A stretch of DNA of 64,000 bases from Streptomyces sp. LHD-70 (GTDB taxonomy: Bacteria > Actinomycetota > Actinomycetes > Streptomycetales > Streptomycetaceae): assembly GCF_031157275.1 (NCBI RefSeq), contig NZ_JAVIFW010000010.1:62001-126000 (forward strand). The letters run 5' to 3'. Positions 16,453 to 24,581 of this stretch are shown here, piece after piece (within the stretch, counting starts at the first letter, position 1; each line of letters starts with the position of its first letter). The notes under the pieces were generated by a model. That model was given only the letters and a program-made list of their open reading frames with translations, was not told where the DNA came from and made no database searches. Made by a program: the position numbers and the translations under genes.

Positions 16453-17640
16453 GTGCCCAGCAGCAGTGCAGCCATGCCGAACTGGCGTCCGCTGAGCCCT
16501 GGAGAGCGCGCTGTCGCGATCGCGATCCTCACGCACGGACCGTTGTCCCGCAGCGAACTGGCCAAGCAGCTCGACCTTTCGGCCGGCAGCCTGACCCGGC
16601 TCACCAAGCCCCTGATCGAGTCGGGCCTGCTGGTCGACGCGGGGGCCGCGCCGGACGAGCCCGCGCCCGCCGGGCTGCCCGGTGGTGCCATGGCCCGCCA
16701 GGGCCGTCCGACGAAGCCCCTGGAGGTCGTCGCCGAAGCGCAGCACTTCGCCGGATTCAAGGTCACCGCCGATGCGGTGTACGGCGTGGTCACCACTCTG
16801 AGAAGTGAGGTGGTGGCCCGACGCCTGATGCCGCTCGGCGACCAGGAACCCGAGGCTGTGGTTGACCAACTCGACGCCATGGCAAGCGAGTTCAAGGTGG
16901 AATTTCCTCGCCTGGCGGGAATCGGCATCGGTGTGGGCGGCCAGGTGCGCGACGGCTCGCTGGTCGTCGAGAACACCTTCCTGGGCTGGAAGAACGTGCC
17001 GCTCGCCGCGATGGTCGAGGAGCGCACCGGTCTGCCGGCCGTCGTCGACAACGATGTGGCGGCCCTGATAGAGGCCGAGGCCTGGTTCGGCGCGGGCCGC
17101 GGCCTTGAGCGCTTCGCCGTCCTCACCATCGGCGCGGGCTTCGGCTACGGGCTCGTCCTCGGGGGGAAGCTGGTCCGTACCCGCGAGGACGGCAAGCGCT
17201 GGATCATCGACCCGTACGGACCGTTCGACAAGAACGGCGAACGGGGCACCGCCGACGGCCTGTTGACCATCCCAGGCATCCGCTTCCAGATGCAGGCGGC
17301 CACGGGGCGCGAGGCGACGTACGCCGAGATCCTCGACGGCGCAGCCGCCGGAGAACCGCTGCCGCACCGCATCGTGCACCAGTCGGCCAGAGGCCTCGGC
17401 ACGCTCGTCGCCCAGATCGCCAACTTCGCCGTCCCGGAGAAGATCCTGCTCGCCGGGGAGGGCGTCGGCCTCGTGGACGTAGCAGGCGAGACCGTCCGCG
17501 AGGCGATCGACGCCAACCGCCACCCGTCGGCCGACCCCGTGGTCCTGGAGACCAAGGTCTCCGACTTCCACGAATGGGCCCGAGGCGCGGCGGTCCTTGC
17601 CATCCAGGTCCTCGTGCTCGGCGCCGGCGAGGAGCGCTGA
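16453..17640 (+). CDS. ROK family transcriptional repressor
   Basis: A 395-residue repressor with an N-terminal winged helix (residues about 14-60, PLSRSELAKQLDLSAGSLTRLTKPLIESGLL in short pieces) and a ROK sugar-kinase-like domain (IGIGVGGQVRDG, VVDNDVAALIEAEAWFGAG, IGAGFGYGLVLGGKLV). The GTG at 16453 follows GAGGAGG at a 5-nt spacing. The CxCGxxGCxE zinc motif usual in ROK proteins is absent; its place is taken by a DPYGPFDKNGERGTADGLL segment. It is divergent from the sugar ABC operon and most likely controls it. The GTG-start protein is full-length for the family. Confidence 0.9.
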   Translation: MPSSSAAMPNWRPLSPGERAVAIAILTHGPLSRSELAKQLDLSAGSLTRLTKPLIESGLLVDAGAAPDEPAPAGLPGGAMARQGRPTKPLEVVAEAQHFAGFKVTADAVYGVVTTLRSEVVARRLMPLGDQEPEAVVDQLDAMASEFKVEFPRLAGIGIGVGGQVRDGSLVVENTFLGWKNVPLAAMVEERTGLPAVVDNDVAALIEAEAWFGAGRGLERFAVLTIGAGFGYGLVLGGKLVRTREDGKRWIIDPYGPFDKNGERGTADGLLTIPGIRFQMQAATGREATYAEILDGAAAGEPLPHRIVHQSARGLGTLVAQIANFAVPEKILLAGEGVGLVDVAGETVREAIDANRHPSADPVVLETKVSDFHEWARGAAVLAIQVLVLGAGEER

Positions 17641-17733
17641 GGTGAGTGGGGTTGCGGCCGGCGGCGTTGAGCTGAATCCAAGCGTCGCCGAGCTTGCAGC
17701 GCCGGTCCACCTCGCGGGTGACGATGTCCCACG

Positions 17734-17795
17734 GACTTTTCGAAGTCGCAGATCGAGGGGGCCGCTTCAGAGGGATTTGAAACGGCCCCCCGATC
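17734..17795. terminator. Terminator resembling the 3' flank of tRNA-Pro copy 2
   Basis: GACTTTTCGAAGTCGCAG (17734-17751) is identical to the 18 nt that begin at the end of the tRNA-Pro copy at 57002. It is followed by a hairpin (17751-17795, arms GATCG-GGGGGCCG and CGGCCCCC-CGATC) that is a diverged version of the one after that tRNA. No tRNA body is present. It lies between the convergent ROK and GH32 genes and can terminate both. Confidence 0.8.
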
Positions 17796-17807
17796 AGTTC
17801 TCGGGCC

Positions 17808-19349
17808 TCAGCCCCGCAGAGCCGACCGCAAGGCCCGCACCCTCAGTGTCTCGATCCTGAGAGCGCCCCCGTCCGCGTACGCGCGCAGGGCGCACGACGA
17901 CGGGTCCGGGAAGATCTGGTCCGTCAGGCAGACGGTGCCGCCTGCCGCGTACACCTCGACGGACGAGGCGTCGACCAGGATGCGCAGGTCGAGGCCGCCG
18001 TCCGGCAGGGCGAGGGGGGCTCGGTGCACGCCCGGGAACTCCGCGGCGAAGCCGACGTCCCCCGAGGACCTGCGGTCGATGTACAGCTCACCGGCGGCGG
18101 TGTCGTACCCGATCCGGGTGTACGAGCCGCCCCCTGTGCGGATGTCCAGGCCGAAGCCGGAGGTCGCCGGGCCGTCGGGCGCGAGCACGGCCTCCAGCTC
18201 GTAGAACTGGCCGGTGTCGGCGAGGAGTCGGCGGGTTCCCTCGGGAGCGGTCGCGTCGGTCAGGGAGAGCAGCGTACGGGTGCGCAGAGACTCCAGCTCG
18301 GGCACCGGGGCCTGCGCCAACTGGCCGTTGTGCAGGGCGAGTTCGCGGGGGAAGCCCATGGCGCCGCGCCAGGGTGCGGTGGGGATGCGGTCGGCGTAGA
18401 GCCAGTTGTTCATCCAGGGCAGGAAGACGCGGCGGCCGTCGGGGGCGTTGTTGTACGTGATGCCCGCGTAGCAGTCTGCGCCCTGGTCGACCCAGCGGGT
18501 GCCCTGGCCGGGGTCGGGGGTGAAGGTGGTGCCGTCGAAGCTGCCGGTGAAGTACTGGGTGGCCGAACCCCCGGCCGGGCCACCGGGGTTGAGGCTGACG
18601 AGCAGCACCCAGCGGTCGCCGAGCGGGAACAGGTTGGGGCACTCCCAGATGCCGCCGGTCGCGCCGAGCGGGCCGAAGTCGCTGAGCTGCCGCCAGGACT
18701 TGAGGTCGTCCGACGCGTAGAAGCGGATCTTGTACTCGGTGGGCAGCGCCAGGGCCATCACCCAGCGGCCGCTCTCCGCGTGCCAGAAGACGCTCGGATC
18801 GCGGAAGTCCCGCGCGCCGATGTCGAGTACGGGGTTGCCCGCGTACTTGGTCCAGGTCTCACCGGCGTCCGTGCTGTACGCGAGGGACTGCCGCTGCAGG
18901 CCGGACGCGTCCTTGAGGGTGCTGGTGTAGATCGCGACCAGCGGGGGCCGGCCGGCGGAGCCGAGGCCGCTCGTGTTGCGCTCGTCGTACACCACGGACC
19001 CGGAGAAGATCATCTCCTGGTCGTCGTGCGCGATGGCGACCGGACGCTCCTCCCAGTGCAGCAGGTCCGAGCTGACGGCGTGGCCCCAGGACATGTTGCC
19101 CCAGACGTCACCCTCGGGGTTGTACTGGAAGAACAGGTGCCAGCGGCCCTCGTGGTGGATCAGCCCGTTGGGGTCGTTGATCCAGTTCTTGGCGGGGGAG
19201 AAGTGCAGCCGGGGTCGGTACGTCTCGGCGCGTCCGCGTCCGAGTGCCCCGGGGGTCGCGGCGGCCGTACCGCCGAGGAGGGGGACGGCGGCTGCGGCTG
19301 TGACGCCGAGCGCGGAGGTCAGGACTGAGCGGCGGCTGGGGAACGGCAT
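17808..19349 (-). CDS. Secreted GH32 fructan hydrolase (levanase/inulinase/invertase type)
   Basis: A 513-residue secreted glycoside hydrolase family 32 enzyme that should release fructose from levan, inulin or sucrose. A twin-arginine signal (SRRSVLTSALGVTAAAAVP) opens it. The GH32 catalytic set is complete: nucleophile Asp59 in WINDPNG, RDP at 183-185, and the acid/base Glu236 in WECPNL. A C-terminal beta-sandwich follows. The ATG at 19349 has GGAG upstream. It lies downstream of a LacI-type gene on the same strand, with a sugar porter divergent from that, so the three make a fructan/sucrose utilisation module. Confidence 0.93.
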   Translation of the reverse strand: MPFPSRRSVLTSALGVTAAAAVPLLGGTAAATPGALGRGRAETYRPRLHFSPAKNWINDPNGLIHHEGRWHLFFQYNPEGDVWGNMSWGHAVSSDLLHWEERPVAIAHDDQEMIFSGSVVYDERNTSGLGSAGRPPLVAIYTSTLKDASGLQRQSLAYSTDAGETWTKYAGNPVLDIGARDFRDPSVFWHAESGRWVMALALPTEYKIRFYASDDLKSWRQLSDFGPLGATGGIWECPNLFPLGDRWVLLVSLNPGGPAGGSATQYFTGSFDGTTFTPDPGQGTRWVDQGADCYAGITYNNAPDGRRVFLPWMNNWLYADRIPTAPWRGAMGFPRELALHNGQLAQAPVPELESLRTRTLLSLTDATAPEGTRRLLADTGQFYELEAVLAPDGPATSGFGLDIRTGGGSYTRIGYDTAAGELYIDRRSSGDVGFAAEFPGVHRAPLALPDGGLDLRILVDASSVEVYAAGGTVCLTDQIFPDPSSCALRAYADGGALRIETLRVRALRSALRG

Positions 19350-19616
19350 GGGTCTCTCCCAATCGAGGAGTGATCAGTGGTCGCGAAAGGCGGATCCGCC
19401 CACCGCACCGGGCCGTTCCCGATCGACCGGACATGCGGGGGCTGGAGCTGGGACCGGCTCCCGGCAATATCCGAAGGAGGCGGCCTAAGGGGAGCGGAGT
19501 TCGGGACGCCAGCCGACAAGCGGGCCCGAACGCCGCCCCGTCACGTAAAGCCATCTGCCGTGGGTACGTCAACCCCCTTGACCGGATTGCCGGTTGAGCG
19601 CGGGCGGCGTGGCCCG

Positions 19617-20624
19617 TCACGCAGGCCGTGTGCAGCCGCAGGACTCCCGGTGGACGAAGGTCGGTTCGAGGAGGACCGTTCTGCGCTCGCCGTCCGGGTC
19701 CGCGATCCGCTCCATGAGCAGTTCCACGGCGCGCCGCCCGGTCTCCTGTACGGGCTGGGCGATCGCCGTCGGCGAGGGGTGCATCAGGTCGGCCCACTCG
19801 AAGTCGTCGAACGCGCACAGTGCCACGTCCGAGGGCACCTTGCGGCCGAGCCGGGACAGGGCCCGCAGTACGCCGAGGGTCATCTGGTTGTTCCCGGAGA
19901 CCAGCGCGGTGGGGGCGTCCGGGCCGGTCATCAGGCGCTCGGTGGCCAGCTCCGCCGGGTAGGCCTGGGAGTCGCCGACCACGACGAGGTCGTCGGACGC
20001 CGTGAGGCCCTTGCGCTCCATGCCGCGCTGCCAGCCCCGTTGCCGCTCACTGCTGGTACGCAGGTTGCGCCGCCCGGCGACCAGGCCGATGCGGGTGTGC
20101 CCGAGGTCGGCTAGGTGGTCGACGAGCCGTGCCGTGGCCTCGACGTTGGCGGTCGCGACCTGGTCGAAGGCAGGGGAGGCGCAGCGGTCGATCAGGACGG
20201 TCGGCAGCCCCGCGTTCTTCACGTGGCGCAGGGCGGCGCCGCGCGGGCCCGCGGCGGTCGCGAGCAGCAGGCCGTCCACGCGCCGCTCGTGCAGCATCCT
20301 GACGACGCTGAGCTCTTCGGCCGGGTCGTCGTGGGTGTCGGCCATGAGCAGGGTGTAGCCCGAGGCGCGGGTCGCCGCGTCCACCGCCGACACCAGCTCC
20401 GCGAAGTGGAAGTTCCCGACGGCCGAGACGGCCAGGCCGAGGGTCAGGGTGCTCGACGTCTTCAGGGAACGGGCGACGGTGTTGTGCGTGTACCCCGTCG
20501 CGCGCACCGCCTCCAGGACCAGCTCGCGGGTCTCGTCCTTGACGTACCGGGTGCCGTTGATGACGTGCGAGACGGTCGACACGGAGACGCCGGCCCGGCG
20601 GGCGACATCGGCCATCTTCGCCAT
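19617..20624 (-). CDS. LacI family transcriptional repressor
   Basis: A 335-residue repressor with the LacI helix-turn-helix at residues 1-55 (MADVARRAGVSVSTVSHVIN, hinge RSLKTSSTLTLGLAV) and a periplasmic-binding-type effector domain (LPTVLIDRCASPAFD, IGLVAGRRNLRTSSER). GAGGAG is 6 nt before the ATG. It is divergent from a sugar porter and upstream of the GH32 gene. A palindrome about 110 bp upstream is its probable operator. Fructose, sucrose or a fructan fragment would be the expected inducer, by context only. Confidence 0.92.
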   Translation of the reverse strand: MAKMADVARRAGVSVSTVSHVINGTRYVKDETRELVLEAVRATGYTHNTVARSLKTSSTLTLGLAVSAVGNFHFAELVSAVDAATRASGYTLLMADTHDDPAEELSVVRMLHERRVDGLLLATAAGPRGAALRHVKNAGLPTVLIDRCASPAFDQVATANVEATARLVDHLADLGHTRIGLVAGRRNLRTSSERQRGWQRGMERKGLTASDDLVVVGDSQAYPAELATERLMTGPDAPTALVSGNNQMTLGVLRALSRLGRKVPSDVALCAFDDFEWADLMHPSPTAIAQPVQETGRRAVELLMERIADPDGERRTVLLEPTFVHRESCGCTRPA

Positions 20625-20654
20625 GAGCGGCTCCTCGGCTGGGTTCGGTTCGGC

Positions 20655-20706
20655 TCGGTTCGGTCGTGCAACGGGATCGATCGGTTCGGGTCGTGCAACG
20701 GGATCG
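20655..20706. repeat. 25/26-bp tandem duplication upstream of the LacI gene
   Basis: TCGGTTCGG-TCGTGCAACGGGATCG occurs at 20655-20679 and again, with one extra G, at 20681-20706, preceded by further TCGGTTCGG partial units from about 20641. It lies between the LacI start and its probable operator, within the LacI leader or promoter. Confidence 0.85.
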
Positions 20707-20733
20707 TACGTGAGGGAACATAGAAAAACGATT

Positions 20734-20749
20734 GCGCAAACGGTTGCGC
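20734..20749. promoter_or_regulatory. Palindromic LacI-type operator
   Basis: GCGCAAACGGTTGCGC, symmetric at 7 of 8 paired positions and extended by T/G-rich flanks (ATTGCGCAAACGGTTGCGCG). It sits in the divergent region between the LacI gene and the sugar porter, where an autoregulatory site would be expected. Confidence 0.7.
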
Positions 20750-21099
20750 GAAACCGTCTCCGCCGTCACGATGCTGCACCGGGGCCGGTTGCTTCCCGAC
20801 CGGACGTCCACGGCATCCGACGACGCATGCCGCAATGGGCGCTCGTGACCGCCCCCGAGCCGCCAAGCAGTCACCAACTACCGCAGCAGCGGCCACAGTT
20901 GGGGTGCGCCGCCCCGCCCAGCCGACCCGTGGCGGGGCGACGCCCCCCGACGACCTGCCCTGCCCCGCCCTGCTCTGTTCGCCCGCACCCGTGTCCCCAC
21001 CGGAGGACGGGCCGACTCGTCACGCGCTCAAGCAGCCGAGCGCCACGCTGCCCCAACTCCCGTACGCCTCAGCCTGTTTCACCGTCAGGAGCCGCCGAC
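20750..21099. other. Intergenic region without a supported gene
   Basis: This stretch before the sugar porter holds open frames on both strands, but none shows a ribosome-binding site or recognisable protein sequence. It ends with AGGAG 9 nt before the porter ATG. Apart from the operator just to the left, I see no structured element. Confidence 0.5.
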
Positions 21100-22491
21100 A
21101 TGCCACAGACCACGACTGCCGGAACCACCACGCCACCGGGTTCCCCGCCGCTGACCTCCGCCGCGCGCCGCTCCCTGCTCGGCGCGTCCGCGGTGGCCGC
21201 GCTCGGCGGGTTCCTGTTCGGGTACGACACGGGGATCATCTCCTCGGCCCTCCTGTTCATCGCGCCGGAGTTCGGCCTCTCCGACGGGATGCAGCAGGTC
21301 ACCGTGGCCTCGCTCCTGCTCGGCGCGATCGTCGGCGTCCTGGGCGCGGGGGCCGTCACGGACGCGGCGGGCCGGCGGCGCACTCTGCTTGTGGGGGCCG
21401 CCGTCTTCGCCGTCGGCGCGGTCGTCTCGGCCGTCGCACCCGGCGTCGAGGTGCTGATCGTCGCCCGTGTCCTGCTCGGTCTCGCGATCGGTACGGCCTC
21501 GTTGACCGTGCCCGCCTACATCGCCGAGATCGCCCCGGCGGAGTCCCGCGGCCGCCTCGTCTCCCTCAACCAACTCATGATCACGGTCGGGATCTTCGTC
21601 TCGTACTTGGTCGGCTATCTCTTCGACGACGGGGAGGGCTGGCGCTGGATGCTGGGGCTCGGGCTGCTGCCCGCGCTCGCGATGTTCCTCGGTGTGCGGC
21701 GCCTCGCGGAGAGCCCGCGCTGGCTGCTCGGGCGCGGTCGCCGCGAGGAGGCGCGCGCGGCGCTGCTCCGTACGCGTACACCCGAAGCGGCGGACGCCGA
21801 ACTGGCCGAGATCGAGTCGCTGTCCGCGGCCGAGACGCGGACCAGCTACCGCGATCTGCTGCGCCCCGCGATGCGTCCCGCCGTCCTCCTCGGCGTGGTC
21901 GTCGCGGCCACCAACCAGCTCGTCGGCGTCAACGCGGTCATCTACTACGCGCCCACGATGCTCAAGCAGGCCGGCTTCGGCAGCTCCGCCGCGATCCTGT
22001 CCTCGCTCGGCATCGGCCTGGTCAACATGTGCCTGACGTTCGTGGCGCTGCTCCTCGTCGACCGGGTCGGCCGCCGCCCGCTGCTGCTCGGCGGCACCTC
22101 GGTCGTCATCCTCGCCCTCGTGTTCCTCGGCGCCCTCTACCTGATGGGCGACGACGGACGGCCCGTCTCGGGCGGCCTCCTGGTGGCCGGACTCTGCCTG
22201 TACATCGCGGCGTTCGCGCCCAGCCTCGGTCTCGCGATCTGGCTCATCAACAGCGAGATCTTCCCGACGGCGGTCCGCGGCAAGGCCAGCTCCTTCGGCA
22301 ACGTCACCCACTGGGGCCTCGACTTCGCCATCTCCCTCACCGTCCTCACCACCATCAACGCCCTGACGCCCACCGGCCTGTTCTGGATCTACGGCCTCTT
22401 CGGCCTGCTCGGCGTCGTGTACCTGCACCGCAAGCTCCCGGAGACGAAGGGCCGCAGCCTGGAGGACATCTCGGCTTCCCTCCGGGGGTGA
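21100..22491 (+). CDS. MFS sugar porter (sugar:H+ symporter)
   Basis: A 463-residue, 12-span major facilitator of the sugar porter family. Signatures are FLFGYDTGIISSALLFI near residue 37, GRRRTLLVGAAVF and the PESPRW-type motif RRLAESPRWLLGRGRR, and the C-terminal PETKGRSLEDI. I chose the ATG at 21100 (MPQTTTAGTT) with AGGAG 9 nt upstream; the frame is open far upstream without meaning. It is divergent from a LacI repressor that also precedes a GH32 fructanase, so fructose or sucrose uptake is the likely role. Confidence 0.92.
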   Translation: MPQTTTAGTTTPPGSPPLTSAARRSLLGASAVAALGGFLFGYDTGIISSALLFIAPEFGLSDGMQQVTVASLLLGAIVGVLGAGAVTDAAGRRRTLLVGAAVFAVGAVVSAVAPGVEVLIVARVLLGLAIGTASLTVPAYIAEIAPAESRGRLVSLNQLMITVGIFVSYLVGYLFDDGEGWRWMLGLGLLPALAMFLGVRRLAESPRWLLGRGRREEARAALLRTRTPEAADAELAEIESLSAAETRTSYRDLLRPAMRPAVLLGVVVAATNQLVGVNAVIYYAPTMLKQAGFGSSAAILSSLGIGLVNMCLTFVALLLVDRVGRRPLLLGGTSVVILALVFLGALYLMGDDGRPVSGGLLVAGLCLYIAAFAPSLGLAIWLINSEIFPTAVRGKASSFGNVTHWGLDFAISLTVLTTINALTPTGLFWIYGLFGLLGVVYLHRKLPETKGRSLEDISASLRG

Positions 22492-22537
22492 GGCCCGCCC
22501 GGGGCGTACGAAGGAGCAGTACGCGACGGGCGTAAGC

Positions 22538-22588
22538 GAAGGGGGCGTCACGGCTGCGGAACGGGTCCGCGGTCGTGACGCCCCCTTC
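22538..22588. terminator. Strong bidirectional terminator
   Basis: GAAGGGGGCGTCACG (22538-22552) pairs perfectly with CGTGACGCCCCCTTC (22574-22588), a 15-bp stem between the convergent porter and wall-hydrolase genes. Confidence 0.9.
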
Positions 22589-22622
22589 AGGGGCCGGCCT
22601 TCAGCAGAGGCCGACGGGCGGC

Positions 22623-23378
22623 CTAGTACGGGCCGTTGACGTTGTCGATCGAGCCGTACCGGTCGGCCGCGTAGTTGCAGGCGGCGGTGATGTTGGCGAC
22701 CGGGTCGAAGCTGTCCGTCGACGTGCCGGGCACGTGGTACGCGTCGAACGTGGGCTTGATGACCTGGAGCAGGCCCTTGGACGGGACGCCGTTCTGGGCG
22801 TTGATGTCCCAGTTGTTCATGGCCAGCGGGTTGCCGGAGGACTCGCGCATGATGTTGCGGTGGATGCCCTCGTAGGTGCCGGGGATGCCGCGCTCGGCCA
22901 TGATGTCGAGCGACTCCTTGATCCAGCCGTCGAGGTCGTTGGTGTACGACTTCTTCGCCGCGGCGGGCTTGACGGCGGTCGTGCGCTCGGAGCGGTCGGC
23001 CCGCTCGGCGGAGGCGCGCGAGGCGTCCGCCTTCTCCGCGGCCTTCTTGCCGAGGGTGAGCTTGACGCCCGGGTGGATCAGCCGCGGGTTGTCACCGAGG
23101 ACGCTGCGGTTGTCCTGGTACAGCTTCTTCCAGCCGCCGCTCAGGGAGTGCTCCTTGGCGATCGCGGAGAGGGAGTCGCCCGCGGCGACCACATAGGTCT
23201 TCGCTGCGGCGGCGGGCTTTGCTGCCGCACCCGCCTGAAGGGAGTCGGCAGGAGCCGCCGCTGCGGCGTTCGCGCCGATCAGCGGGAGTACGAGCGCGGC
23301 ACCGCCCGTCCCTGCGGCGATGATTCCCCGGCTGAGCGAACGGGACTTGAGGCGGCGGTGCTTTCCCTTTGCAGGCAT
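22623..23378 (-). CDS. LysM and transglycosylase-like secreted cell-wall protein
   Basis: A 251-residue exported protein. A basic N-region (MPAKGKHRRLKSRSLSR) and hydrophobic core to about residue 45 form a signal peptide. A LysM peptidoglycan-binding motif follows (TYVVAAGDSLSAIAKEHSL to HPGVKLTLG). A charged linker leads to a lysozyme-like lytic transglycosylase domain (RNIMRESSGNPLAMNNWD with the catalytic Glu, SKGLLQVIKPTF). I chose the ATG at 23378 because GGAGAGGAATTC lies just upstream. The leader contains a c-di-AMP riboswitch, as for other streptomycete wall hydrolases. It should remodel peptidoglycan during growth or germination. Confidence 0.92.
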   Translation of the reverse strand: MPAKGKHRRLKSRSLSRGIIAAGTGGAALVLPLIGANAAAAAPADSLQAGAAAKPAAAAKTYVVAAGDSLSAIAKEHSLSGGWKKLYQDNRSVLGDNPRLIHPGVKLTLGKKAAEKADASRASAERADRSERTTAVKPAAAKKSYTNDLDGWIKESLDIMAERGIPGTYEGIHRNIMRESSGNPLAMNNWDINAQNGVPSKGLLQVIKPTFDAYHVPGTSTDSFDPVANITAACNYAADRYGSIDNVNGPY

Positions 23379-23395
23379 GACGAATTCCTCTCCGT

Positions 23396-23560
23396 CGCCT
23401 ACGAGGTGAGCTGTCGGGTTCGGACGGGAGATGTCCGGCCGCACTGAGCGTGCGACTTCACCCCGAGCCGTTCCGGAGTCCGGATCGGCGACTTACCTGG
23501 GTCCCCCGCTCCTGCCCTGCGTATGTGAGTGGGTGTGAGGTTTTCCGGACAGCGGCAGGA
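23396..23560 (-). promoter_or_regulatory. c-di-AMP (ydaO/yuaA) riboswitch
   Basis: Read on the minus strand, conserved ydaO blocks appear in order: GGGGGACCCAGGTAAGTCGCC, GGCTCGGGGTGAAGTCGC, and the 3' block CCGACAGCTCACCTCGTAGGCG ending about 20 nt before the ATG. These match the ydaO-type leaders of streptomycete rpf and wall-hydrolase genes. High c-di-AMP should switch the downstream gene off. The 5' edge is approximate. Confidence 0.85.
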
Positions 23561-23889
23561 TTCGGCGTTCCGTCCGGATTCACGGTGACGTTAAGCGAGA
23601 AAGTCCGGAAGGAACAAGAGGAGAAATTGAACGGCGAATGCACAGAGATCGTTCTTGCTTACCCGAGCCCTTCCCGTTCTGAGATCGACAAGGCTCAACT
23701 CTCTTGGCGCGAAACGGATCTGCGCTTTTCCCCGTGTCGACGGACATGGTTGCCCGGTGTGATCCGATTCACTGAATTCAGTGCCGCGGCGTAATTCGGC
23801 GCCCTTGTGTATTAGCTGGTGTAATTTATGCGAACTGCTCGCATCGAGGGCGGTAATTTACGTAAATGGGCAATGGTGGTGAGAGGGGC
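23561..23889. other. AT-richer intergenic region upstream of the riboswitch
   Basis: No gene is supported. The promoter of the riboswitch transcript must lie here. The stretch from about 23790 to 23870 is much richer in A and T than its surroundings and contains the perfect 12-bp palindrome ATTTACGTAAAT (23856-23867), 23 bp beyond the end of the XRE gene. Confidence 0.55.
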
Positions 23890-24441
23890 TTAATCGGACG
23901 AAGTCGGGCGCTTGGGGTACCGGACGAAGAGCACGCCCTGGACCTCGCCGTCCGGTGCGCCGTAGACGTGCGGGGTGTCGGCAGGCCAGTGTGCGTGGCC
24001 GCCGGGGCCGGCTGTCTGCGGGGCGTCGGGCAGGCCGACGACCGCCGTTCCGGAGAGCACCATCAGGCTCTCCGTCGCGTGCGGGGCGTGCGCGGCCGAC
24101 TCCTGGGGCGCGCCCTCGGCGATGGTGATGCGGAAGACGTCGGTGGCCGCGCTCTCGTCCTCGTACCGCTCCAGGAGGACCGCCGTGACGGCACTGCCCG
24201 AGACTCCGCCCGTGCTTGCCGCGATGCCGGGGGAGGGGTCGTCGAGGACGGCGCTGAGCGGGCGGCCGAGCGCGGTCGTCAGGGCGTAGAGCGTTTCGAG
24301 GGTGGGGTTGCGCCGGCCCGTCTCCAGCTCGGAGAGCGTGCCCTTGCCGACGCCCGAGCGGCGTGCCAGCTCCGACAGGGACAGGCCGTCGGCCTGCCGC
24401 AGCTGCTTCAGCCTGCGCCCGACCTCGTCGTTCAGTCCCAT
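23890..24441 (-). CDS. XRE family regulator with cupin domain
   Basis: A 183-residue regulator. Residues 5-60 are a Cro/C1-type helix-turn-helix (RRLKQLRQADGLSLSELARR, SGVGKGTLSELETGRRNPTL) and the C-terminal 80 residues form a cupin-2 barrel (APHATESLMVLSGTAVVGL, HWPADTPHVY) that should bind a small ligand. I chose the ATG at 24441 (MGLNDEVGRR). A GTG at 24483 would add 14 residues. It is divergent from a BenE-type transporter, and a 32-bp inverted repeat between them is its probable operator. XRE-cupin repressors often control an adjacent transporter. Confidence 0.9.
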   Translation of the reverse strand: MGLNDEVGRRLKQLRQADGLSLSELARRSGVGKGTLSELETGRRNPTLETLYALTTALGRPLSAVLDDPSPGIAASTGGVSGSAVTAVLLERYEDESAATDVFRITIAEGAPQESAAHAPHATESLMVLSGTAVVGLPDAPQTAGPGGHAHWPADTPHVYGAPDGEVQGVLFVRYPKRPTSSD

Positions 24442-24496
24442 CTCGGATTCCGTCCGTCCCCGCGTGCTTTGACGTTTCGCCACCGGCGTCCTTAGT

Positions 24497-24528
24497 GTTC
24501 CACAAACAGAACGTTCCGTTCGTGGAAC
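24497..24528. promoter_or_regulatory. 32-bp inverted repeat operator
   Basis: GTTCCACAAACAGAAC (24497-24512) faces GTTCCGTTCGTGGAAC (24513-24528) with no spacer and 14 of 16 positions symmetric. It lies between the divergent XRE-cupin regulator and the BenE-type transporter. It also contains the inner palindrome GAACGTTC. Confidence 0.8.
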
Positions 24529-24581
24529 GCCTGTGAGTCGAACCCACCCCTGCTCCCGCCCCTCTCCGGAAGTGACCCCGC

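Noticed and set aside
19570..19592. TTGACCGGATTGCCGGTTGA as a GH32 operator or terminator
   Set aside because: Only 5-bp arms are symmetric; too weak to call.
20449..21099. Long N-terminal extension of the sugar porter
   Set aside because: It would run through the LacI gene and its operator; the AGGAG-preceded ATG at 21100 begins the family sequence.
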